From Candidatus Thiosymbion ectosymbiont of Catanema sp. Cochon2018 (GTDB lineage Bacteria; Pseudomonadota; Gammaproteobacteria; Chromatiales; Chromatiaceae), in assembly GCA_011392765.1 (NCBI GenBank), contig WYCW01000003.1, positions 602,465 through 666,464 on the forward strand: a stretch of 64,000 nucleotides of DNA, given 5' to 3'. The position numbers and the translations under genes are program-made. Shown here piece after piece: positions 57,246-64,000 of this stretch (position 1 is the stretch's first letter; each line of letters begins with the position of its first letter). The notes under the pieces are model-generated. The model worked only from the letters and a program-made list of their open reading frames with translations, was not told the DNA's origin and ran no database searches.

Positions 57246-57745
57246 AGTCGAAGAGGAACTGTTTGAAATACTCGATAGTCCGGCGTAATCCGTCCTCCAG
57301 CGTCACCTTTCGGCTCCCCCACCCCAGAGTGTTGAAACTTGGGGAATATCCGGACAACGCACCGCATCGGATCGTCGGCGGGTAACGGACCGGTACCAGC
57401 TTTGGAGCCGGAGTTGGTAAGCCGGATGACCTGCTCCGCCAACTCACCGATCCCGTTTCTCGTCAGGGATTGCCGAAAAATTGAGCGGACCCGAAACTTT
57501 CCGAGCGCGCCGTCACTTACCCACCGGCCTGTCCATGAAACGCAGGATGCCGTCCTACCCAGGTCATCGACCTGCTTAGAAGCTACGGGTCTGCTCACCG
57601 TCGCCATATAAGGGTGATATTCATGGCCTGCAACGCCTGCACGATAAAGTTATACCACCCGGCCCGTCGTTCAGGGTGCATCCGCGGGCCGTAGGTGTTG
57701 AAGATGCGCGCACCTGGCGATGTCGAGCCCGTGCTATCCAAGCGC
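57238..57745 (-). pseudogene. NAD-dependent sugar epimerase/UDP-glucuronate decarboxylase-like, C-terminal fragment
   Basis: ARIFNTYGPRMHPERRAGWY at the 5' side and, in other frames, FIVQALQAMNITL, IGELAEQVIRLT, RYPPTIRCGAL and VTLEDGLRRTIEYFKQFLFD match the second half of UDP-glucuronate decarboxylase-type SDR enzymes. The first half with the NAD site and YxxxK is gone: at about 57745 the sequence changes to an AT-richer island. So the island boundary cuts this gene. Confidence 0.75.
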
Positions 57746-57765
57746 ATGGTTAAAGAAAGGCATTG

Positions 57766-58395
57766 TTATTTCTCAGCTTCCGCATAAATCGACTCAAAGT
57801 CTCTGTCTTCACGATCGAGGGTCGAATCGAATTCCCTCAGACGTACATTTTTCATCCCCTTTGATTTCAGAATATGAATAAGATTCTCTTCATCGAACAT
57901 ATATTTATGCAGACCGTCCATATAAGCCATATAATTCACATAATCTATTTTGGTTGTAGCATTATATCCAGGTTTATAAAAGAAATACAGATTTGGGTCT
58001 CTATCAGGATATTTCAGATAAGCTTCTATATAAAGTCTGGCATTGGGGACACAGATCGAGAAATTTCCACCTGGCAACAAGACCCTCATACACTCATCCA
58101 AAAACCTTTGCCCTTCTTTAAACGAAAGATGCTCCAGGAAATGAGATGAATATATTTTGGAAATACTTTCATTCGGAAAAGGTATTCCTTTTCTCAAGTC
58201 CCAGTAAATGTCGCAATTTATCTTCATATCCATTGTCAGCCACCCATCGACCCCCTTTTTATCTCCGGCACCTACTTCCAAGAATATTTCCTTTCCATCT
58301 TTCAAAAAGGATCTTATTCTCCATCTCGACACTTCATGCATAAAAAGCAAAAAAGACGGTTTGATGATTCTTTTGATTTTCTCTTTCATGAACAC
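57766..58395 (-). CDS. Class I SAM-dependent methyltransferase (AT-rich island)
   Basis: 209 residues. SAM motif I IFLEVGAGDKKGVDGWLTMD is near 38-57; YSSHFLEHLSFKEGQRFLDE and RVLLPGGNFSICVPNARLYI are typical of Methyltransf_11 proteins in surface-sugar or peptide modification. The frame is intact and codons are AT-rich, unlike the broken, GC-rich genes downstream. It follows radical SAM gene A by 66 bases on the same strand and is likely co-transcribed with the radical SAM array. Confidence 0.8.
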   Translation of the reverse strand: MFMKEKIKRIIKPSFLLFMHEVSRWRIRSFLKDGKEIFLEVGAGDKKGVDGWLTMDMKINCDIYWDLRKGIPFPNESISKIYSSHFLEHLSFKEGQRFLDECMRVLLPGGNFSICVPNARLYIEAYLKYPDRDPNLYFFYKPGYNATTKIDYVNYMAYMDGLHKYMFDEENLIHILKSKGMKNVRLREFDSTLDREDRDFESIYAEAEK

Positions 58396-58461
58396 GCCAA
58401 GGGCCTTAACAAATAATTATGAGTTACTGCTAGCTTTGCATACTTCAACCTCGATTGTCAA

Positions 58462-59889
58462 TCAATACCCCTTTCTGACTTTATGCAGGCTCAGACCTGT
58501 AACGAAGGTTTTGAACATATAGTATAAATGCTGAGGGAATCGTTTCAAATCGTACATAAAAACCAATTTTAAAAGTATTCCGATCCGTTTGAAATTGGAG
58601 TCCTCCATATTCACGAGATGGATATAGTTTCTACTCCTCAAGTGGGCATAACAATAATTATCCTTCCTTTCTTTTACTGAGTAATCGCCGGAGTCGAAAC
58701 TTACACTTGCAACCCTTCCGAGAGTCCGGCCCTCCCGCCAGTCCAATAAGAGATTATACCCCTTCTCACGGGTGATAATCTCATATAGCTCGGTCCCGGG
58801 ATACGGTACCAGGATGCTCCATACAACCGGATTCAGGCCAATTTGTGTCGCGCGCTCAATGCTTTCTCTATCCAACGCTTTATTACTGCCGGGAAGTCCG
58901 ATAAGAAAGAAGCCACCAACGTTTATTCCCTGTTGTCTATACTCATGAATAGCATGGAAAACGTCATCGAGGGTTTCGCCTTTTCCAATGGATTGATGAA
59001 TTTCCGGAACTAAACTCTCGATACCGAAATTAACTTGGTTAACACCTGCTTCTTTCATTAATCGGGCGAGCTCCTGGTCCGTAAATTTCGCCCGGATACC
59101 GCTTATACAATCCCATTCGAGAGACATCTTTTCCTCGATCAGCAAACGGCAAAATGCCTTGGCGCGTGATATTTTCAGCGTAAAATTATCGTCCAATATT
59201 TGAAATTTTTTCAGGCCATAGGTCTTTTTCATATGGTGTAATTCAGCTATTATGTTTTCGGGACTCCTTGCTCGCCATTTCCCTTCTCCGAGCAGCGGCA
59301 AAGCACAGTAAACACAATGCGCAGGGCATCCCCTGCTGGTTAAAATCGGATACCGGTCATAGGGATACGGAGTATTGTATTCCGAGACCGAATCAAAGCA
59401 TAGATAATCTGGGAACGATAAGGAATCCAGATCCTTATTCAGTTCCCGCGGCTTGTTTTTCACAATCGAGTCACCATCCCTGAAAATGATACCATCAATT
59501 TGGTCAAGATTTTTTCCGGCAGCAATTTCAACGATCGTTTGTTCGCCCTCGCCAATGACGGCGATATCGAAGCCAGTGTTTTTCTCCATGAAAGCAAGGC
59601 CATCCAGACTGATGTGCGGACCGCCGCAAACCAAAATCGCATTCGGATTGATTTCTTTTGCGCTCGCGGCTAATTTCAGAACTTCATCGACGGTAGGCGT
59701 CATTACGCTTATTCCGATCATGTCGGCATCCCCTAAACGTTTCAGCCTCTCCGTTCTGCGGGACAGATAGTGGTTCAAATCAATGACTTCGACCTCATGT
59801 CCCGCTGGAATCAATGCACCAGCCAAATAGGCCAGTCCCGTATTCAGTCCGAGCATATTTCCATGGGGAGTGATAAACTTGATCTTCAT
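58462..59889 (-). CDS. B12-binding radical SAM protein, type A (copy 1)
   Basis: 475 residues from MKIKFITPHG. An N-terminal Rossmann-like cobalamin-binding domain (about 1-125, VIGEGEQT at its end) precedes the radical SAM domain with the cluster motif Cys188-PAH-Cys192-VY-Cys195 in ILTSRGCPAHCVYC. The expected GGEGEP-like and NFGIES motifs follow (VNFGIESLVPEIHQSIGKGE). Such class B enzymes commonly methylate unreactive carbons or phosphorus, or rearrange tetrapyrroles. No DxHxxG is present, so cobalamin would bind without a His ligand. ATG 59889 avoids overlap with gene B. Confidence 0.9.
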   Translation of the reverse strand: MKIKFITPHGNMLGLNTGLAYLAGALIPAGHEVEVIDLNHYLSRRTERLKRLGDADMIGISVMTPTVDEVLKLAASAKEINPNAILVCGGPHISLDGLAFMEKNTGFDIAVIGEGEQTIVEIAAGKNLDQIDGIIFRDGDSIVKNKPRELNKDLDSLSFPDYLCFDSVSEYNTPYPYDRYPILTSRGCPAHCVYCALPLLGEGKWRARSPENIIAELHHMKKTYGLKKFQILDDNFTLKISRAKAFCRLLIEEKMSLEWDCISGIRAKFTDQELARLMKEAGVNQVNFGIESLVPEIHQSIGKGETLDDVFHAIHEYRQQGINVGGFFLIGLPGSNKALDRESIERATQIGLNPVVWSILVPYPGTELYEIITREKGYNLLLDWREGRTLGRVASVSFDSGDYSVKERKDNYCYAHLRSRNYIHLVNMEDSNFKRIGILLKLVFMYDLKRFPQHLYYMFKTFVTGLSLHKVRKGY

Positions 59890-59891
59890 TA

Positions 59892-61337
59892 TTAGTACAC
59901 TCCAAGCCATTTTGCGATGGAAATCTCCAAGGGATAACGGAAAAACAGATGTTTGATCCTTTGTCTTGCAAGAGGCCTGTAAAGCCTCCCCATGAGTTTA
60001 ACATGGAAAGGAGGATTCGTATTAACGGGATCATTCAGGCAAGTGGAAGCAAACGCCAGTATTCTGACGATGCTTCGCATCTCTTCGGAGAACCAGACAG
60101 CGTGATCCGTCGTATAATTGAACGTGGCCCACTTTTCCAGGCAGTCCGGCGGTTCCAGCCCATGAACGACGGCTAAATCATGTAGCTCACAGCCCGGATA
60201 AGGAATGAAAAGAGAAAAAGCGGATATCTCGGCTCCCTCATTTTCTCTCTTGATCTGTAAGGCCAATGAGACACTCGCTTTCATGTCTTCCCAGGTTTCC
60301 GTCGGAAAACCCACCATAAAAAAGAATTGGGCACGCAGGCGATGCCTGGCCAATCTTCTGTTCGCTTCCAGTACATCTTCCCGCGTAATTTTTTTATTCA
60401 TCAGGTTCAGCATGTTATTTGAACCGCTTTCCACACCTATTCCCAACCAGATACAACCGCTTTCTCTCATCAGTTCCAAAAAGGCATCATCCATTCTCAG
60501 AACGGTATCTATTCTTATATTCGCTTTCCAACGGATATTCAATTTCTTGAACGCTTCCACTAATTCTCTGCCCCTTTTAAGATCTATGAGAAATTCTTCG
60601 TCGTTGAATTGAAAAAGATCGATAGCATATTTTTCCATCAAGGATGTCATCCTTTCCAGTACATTATCCACACTCATGCTTCTCCATCTTCTCTTGTGGA
60701 AAACCTTGACATAACAATACCCACAATTGAATGGGCAACCCCGTGAAGTCGTAATATTGACGGATCTATAGCCTTGGTGACCACTAGTGTACTGGTCTAT
60801 ATCGATCAACTCCCAACAAGGAGGCGGTTGTGTATCGAGGTTTATAAACTCCCGATCCCGATTGTGAACGATTTTCCCATTCTCCTTGTAAGAAATCCCT
60901 GGTATTCCATCCAATGGCTCATTATCTTCAAGAGCCTTCATGAGTTCCACTACCGTTTCTTCACCTTCCCCTCGCACGATGATATCCACAAACTCGTTTT
61001 CCAATGTCTGTTCAGGCAGCAATGTGGGATGCACCCCTCCCCAAACAATGGGTATCGTCGAACGGGTCCTGACAAACTTGGCAATTTCCAGTCCATTCGA
61101 GATCTGGTCGCCGACTATGCACGAAATGCCAAGACAAATCACATCCCCTTTCAGAGTCTTTGAAAGCCAAAGTTTCCAGTCCTTTTCTATACGTTGGTCT
61201 ATGATCTTTACCCGATACCCGACATGATGTAAAGCCGTCCCCACAAGTAACACACCGGCGGGTACAGAAGGAAAGCTCGAGTATCTATCTACGGAAATTC
61301 CCGGATGAGGATGGACGAGTAACACCGTGTGCATCAT
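59892..61337 (-). CDS. B12-binding radical SAM protein, type B (copy 1)
   Basis: 481 residues. Cobalamin-binding domain 1-135 (PSVPAGVLLVGTALHHVGYR, VWGGVHPTLLPEQTLE, VRGEGEE); radical SAM motif Cys201-PFN-Cys205-GY-Cys208 in TTSRGCPFNCGYCYVK, then FHKRRWRSMSVDNVLERM. IWLGIGVESGSNNMLNLMNK is the SAM-binding strand. The stop lies two bases before the start of gene A, so the pair is translated together. Protein B' (61477-62922) has the same length and is very similar. The substrate is unknown. Confidence 0.92.
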   Translation of the reverse strand: MMHTVLLVHPHPGISVDRYSSFPSVPAGVLLVGTALHHVGYRVKIIDQRIEKDWKLWLSKTLKGDVICLGISCIVGDQISNGLEIAKFVRTRSTIPIVWGGVHPTLLPEQTLENEFVDIIVRGEGEETVVELMKALEDNEPLDGIPGISYKENGKIVHNRDREFINLDTQPPPCWELIDIDQYTSGHQGYRSVNITTSRGCPFNCGYCYVKVFHKRRWRSMSVDNVLERMTSLMEKYAIDLFQFNDEEFLIDLKRGRELVEAFKKLNIRWKANIRIDTVLRMDDAFLELMRESGCIWLGIGVESGSNNMLNLMNKKITREDVLEANRRLARHRLRAQFFFMVGFPTETWEDMKASVSLALQIKRENEGAEISAFSLFIPYPGCELHDLAVVHGLEPPDCLEKWATFNYTTDHAVWFSEEMRSIVRILAFASTCLNDPVNTNPPFHVKLMGRLYRPLARQRIKHLFFRYPLEISIAKWLGVY

Positions 61338-61402
61338 TGCCTCCGATTTTCATGCCCATTAATTATAAATTGCTGTCAATTTTGTCTTTTCCGATCCCTT
61401 TA

Positions 61403-61474
61403 TCGGTCAAAATCCTTTTCCGAGCGTATGCAGACTCAAACCTGTATGTATCGAACGCTCGATGTTTTCTCTAT
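61403..61474 (-). pseudogene. Deleted type-A radical SAM gene
   Basis: TCGGTCAAAATCCTTTTC and GTATGCAGACTCAAACCTG (61403-61444) repeat the 3' end of gene A' (62987-63034). The sequence then jumps to CGAACGCTCGATGTTTTCTC, which matches the middle of gene A' near 63390, before meeting the stop of B'. So a third type-A gene once lay between B and B' and lost nearly all its length. Confidence 0.8.
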
Positions 61475-61476
61475 TA

Positions 61477-62922
61477 TTAATACACTCCAAGCCATTTCGC
61501 TACGGAAATCTCGAAAGGATAACGGAAAAATAGATGTTTGATCCTTTGTTTTGCAAGAGGCCTGTAAAGCCTCCCCATGAGTTTAATATGGAAGGGAGGA
61601 TTTGTATCAACGGGATCGTTCAGGCAGGTAGAAGCGAACGCCAGCATTCTGACGGTGCTTCGCATCTCTTCGGAGAACCAAACAGCATGATCGGCTGTCC
61701 AACTGAACGTGGCCCATTTTTCCAAGCAATCCGGCGGTTCCAGCCCGTGAACGACGGCTAAATCATGTAGCTCACAGCCTGGATAAGGAGTGAAAAGAGA
61801 AAAAGCGGATATCTCAGCTCCCTCATTTTCCCTCTTGAGCTGTAAGGCCAATGAGATAGTCTCTTTCATGTCTTCCCAAGTTTCCGTCGGAAAGCCCACC
61901 ATCAAAAAGAACTGGGCACGCAGGTGATGCCTGGCCAGTTTTCTGTTCGCTTCCAATATATTTTCCCGCGTAATTTTTTTATTCATCAGGTTCAGCATGT
62001 TATTTGAACCGCTTTCCGCACCTATTCCCAACCAGATACAACCGCTTTCTCGTATCAATTCCAAAAAGGCATCATCCATTCTTAGAAGGGTATCTACTCT
62101 TATACTTGCTTTCCAACAGATATTTAGCCTCTTGAACGCTTCCACTAATTCTCTGCCCCTTTTAATATCTATAAAAAACTCTTCGTCGTCGAACAGAAAA
62201 AGATCGATGGCGTATTGGTCCATCAAGAATGTCATCTCCTTCAGTACATTGTCTACACTCATGCTTCTCCATCTCCTCTTGTGGAAAACATTGGCATAAC
62301 AATACCCACAATTGAACGGACAACCCCGTGAAGTCTTAAGACTGATGTATCTATAGCCTTGGTGCCCACCGGTGTAGCGGTGTATATCGATCAACTCCCA
62401 ACAAGGAGGCGGCAGCGTATCGAGGTCTATAAACTCCCGATCTCGATTGTGAACGATTTTCCCATTCTCCTTATAAGAAATTCCCGGTATTCCAGCCAAC
62501 GACTTATTCTCTTCAAGAGCTTTCATGAGCTCCACTGCCGTTTCTTCACCTTCCCCTCGCACAACAATGTCCACAAACTCGTTTTCCAATGTTTGCTCAG
62601 GCAGCAGTGTGGGATGCACTCCTCCCCAAACGATAGGTAGCGTTGAATGGGCCCTGACAAACTTGGCAATTTCCAGTCCATTTGAGATTTGGTCGCCGAT
62701 TATGCACGAAATGCCAAGACAGATAACATTCTCTTGCAACCCTTCCGAGAGCCGAAGTTGCCAGTCTTTTTCCACATGCTGATCTATGATCTTTACCCGA
62801 TACCCGGCATGATGTAAAGCCGTCCCTACAAGTAACGCACCGCCGGGCACAAAAGGTGCCCCCGAGTATCTGTTTACGGAAATTCCCGGATGAGGATGGA
62901 CGAGTAACACCGTACGCATCAT
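61477..62922 (-). CDS. B12-binding radical SAM protein, type B (copy 2)
   Basis: 481 residues, same length as copy 1 and highly similar along its whole length: FVPGGALLVGTALHHAGYRV, KTSRGCPFNCGYCYANVFHK with Cys201, Cys205 and Cys208, and IWLGIGAESGSNNMLNLMNK. The C-terminus IKHLFFRYPFEISVAKWLGVY also matches. Differences are scattered and mostly conservative (for example NITTSRG/SLKTSRG), so both are probably functional and may have drifted to different substrates. 70 bases separate it from gene A' upstream. Confidence 0.92.
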   Translation of the reverse strand: MMRTVLLVHPHPGISVNRYSGAPFVPGGALLVGTALHHAGYRVKIIDQHVEKDWQLRLSEGLQENVICLGISCIIGDQISNGLEIAKFVRAHSTLPIVWGGVHPTLLPEQTLENEFVDIVVRGEGEETAVELMKALEENKSLAGIPGISYKENGKIVHNRDREFIDLDTLPPPCWELIDIHRYTGGHQGYRYISLKTSRGCPFNCGYCYANVFHKRRWRSMSVDNVLKEMTFLMDQYAIDLFLFDDEEFFIDIKRGRELVEAFKRLNICWKASIRVDTLLRMDDAFLELIRESGCIWLGIGAESGSNNMLNLMNKKITRENILEANRKLARHHLRAQFFLMVGFPTETWEDMKETISLALQLKRENEGAEISAFSLFTPYPGCELHDLAVVHGLEPPDCLEKWATFSWTADHAVWFSEEMRSTVRMLAFASTCLNDPVDTNPPFHIKLMGRLYRPLAKQRIKHLFFRYPFEISVAKWLGVY

Positions 62923-62992
62923 TGCCTCCGATTTTTATGCCCGTTAATTACAAATTTCTATCGGCTTTGCGTGCTCCGCCCCCCTCATTCGG

Positions 62993-64000
62993 TCAAAATC
63001 CTTTTCTGACCGTATGCAGACTCAAACCTGCAACGAAGTTTTTGAAGATGTAGTATAAGTGTTGAGGGAATCGTTTTACATCATATGTGAAAATCAATTT
63101 TAGAAGGGTTCCGGCCTTTTTGAAATTGGAATCATTCATATCCAGAAGATAACCGTAGGTCCTGCTTCTCAAGTGAGCATAAAAAAAATTGTCTATCCTT
63201 TCTTTCGCTGAGTAGTCACCGGAATCAAAAGTTACACCTATCTGACCCTGATGCCCGCCGACGGATAGGCCCTCCCGCCAATCCAATAAGAGATTATACT
63301 CCTTCTCATGGGTGACAATCTCATAGAGATCGGTCCCAGGGTACGGCACCAGGATGCTCCATACAACCGGATCCAGGCCCATTTGTGTCGCGCGCTCAAT
63401 GTTTTCTCTATCCAACGCTTTATTACTGCCGGGAAGTCCAATGAGGAAATAGCCACCAACCTTTATTCCCTGTTGTCTATACTCATGAATGGCACGGAAA
63501 ACATCATCGAGTGTTTCGCCCTTCCCGATAGTCTGATGGATTTCCGGAATTAGACTCTCGATACCGAATTTTACTTGAGTAACACCTGCCTCTCTCATTA
63601 ATCGGGCGAGCTCCCGGTCCGTGAATTTTGCCCGGATACCGCTGGAACATTCCCATTCAAGAGACATCTTTTCCTCGATCAGCAGACGGCAAAACGCCTT
63701 GGCTCGTGACAGTTTCAACGTAAAATTATCGTCCAATATTTGAAATTTTTCCAAGCCATAAGTCTTTTTCATATAGTGTAATTCAGCTATTATGTTCTCG
63801 GGGCTTCTTGCTCGCCATTTGCCTTCGCCGAGAAGCGGCAAAGCGCAGTAAAGGCAATGTGAAGGGCATCCTCTGCTGGTTAAAATCGGGTACAGGTTGT
63901 AGGGATATGGGATATTGTATTTCGAGATCGAATCAAAGCATAAATAATTCGGGAACGGCAAGGAGTCCAGATCTTTCCTCAGCGCTCTCGGACCGTTTTT
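62993..64000 (-). CDS. B12-binding radical SAM protein, type A (copy 2), partial
   Basis: Open to the window edge; about 335 C-terminal residues are present, with the cluster motif Cys-PSH-Cys-LY-Cys in ILTSRGCPSHCLYC and VKFGIESLIPEIHQTIGKGE. It ends LSLHTVRKGF, as copy 1 ends LSLHKVRKGY. The start and most of the cobalamin-binding domain lie beyond 64000. Identity with copy 1 is high but the VGGHQGQIGVTFDSGD segment differs. Confidence 0.9.
   Translation of the reverse strand, partial: KNGPRALRKDLDSLPFPNYLCFDSISKYNIPYPYNLYPILTSRGCPSHCLYCALPLLGEGKWRARSPENIIAELHYMKKTYGLEKFQILDDNFTLKLSRAKAFCRLLIEEKMSLEWECSSGIRAKFTDRELARLMREAGVTQVKFGIESLIPEIHQTIGKGETLDDVFRAIHEYRQQGIKVGGYFLIGLPGSNKALDRENIERATQMGLDPVVWSILVPYPGTDLYEIVTHEKEYNLLLDWREGLSVGGHQGQIGVTFDSGDYSAKERIDNFFYAHLRSRTYGYLLDMNDSNFKKAGTLLKLIFTYDVKRFPQHLYYIFKNFVAGLSLHTVRKGF

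Noticed and set aside
1..64000. tRNA or rRNA genes
   Set aside because: No cloverleaf with GTTCRA-type T-loop and CCA end, and no rRNA-like stretch was noticed by eye; a covariance-model search was not possible here.

Overview
The window looks like a chromosomal piece of a gammaproteobacterium, probably a sulfur-oxidising one. This rests on pmbA, rarA, rph-rdgB-yggS, yicC-gmk-sucCD and damaged queG/orn/rsgA/plsY/tsaD genes of gammaproteobacterial type, a molybdate transporter, and broken TauE/SafE and sulfide:quinone-reductase-like genes. No rRNA, tRNA or CRISPR array was seen. By eye the coding DNA is GC-rich, except for softer composition at about 10-18 kb and a clearly AT-richer island at 57.8-64 kb.

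Layout. 0-9.5 kb: end of an HPP-family membrane protein, modC and modB (no modA), an IS66 relic, pmbA, a hemerythrin-like protein, an AAA-ATPase/PD-(D/E)XK protein and a multiply frameshifted TauE/SafE gene. 9.5-26.4 kb: an accessory metabolic island. It holds a small monooxygenase-like protein, then a minus-strand run of reductive-dehalogenase homologue, sulfatase, sulfotransferase, cytochrome P450, second sulfotransferase, flavin monooxygenase, O-methyltransferase, aromatic hydroxylase, broken threonine aldolase, aldehyde dehydrogenase, methyltransferase and FOXRED2-like flavoprotein. A divergent XRE regulator with an operator-like repeat ends it. There is no PKS or NRPS; the gene set suggests oxidation, methylation, reversible sulfation and perhaps dehalogenation of a small, possibly phenolic, compound. 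26.4-44 kb: duplicated rarA and ATPase pieces, intact rarA, yggS-rdgB-rph, a repeat array, yicC, a BrnT-like toxin-antitoxin pair, gmk, sucCD, a Septu-like ATPase/HNH defence pair, a quinone oxidoreductase and a decayed group II intron.

44-57.7 kb: almost every gene is recognisable but broken by several frameshifts (truncated haemoglobin, queG, orn, rsgA, plsY, tsaD, an SQR-like flavoprotein, ATPase copies, a flavin amine-oxidoreductase/UDP-galactopyranose-mutase-like gene, a GT2 glycosyltransferase and a nucleotide-sugar epimerase). Either this stretch has many indel errors or it is an unusually decayed segment. 57.8-64 kb: an AT-richer island with a methyltransferase and a tandem array of two types of B12-binding radical SAM genes (A and B). 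The minus-strand order is A'-B'-(deleted A)-B-A-methyltransferase.

Throughout, short palindromic repeats and MITE-like elements are abundant. Several pair one kind of terminal inverted repeat with interchangeable palindromic cores. An ATPase/hemerythrin block exists at both 5-7.4 kb and 53-55.6 kb. The strongest candidates for something undescribed are the RdhA/sulfatase/sulfotransferase/P450 island and the radical SAM tandem array.
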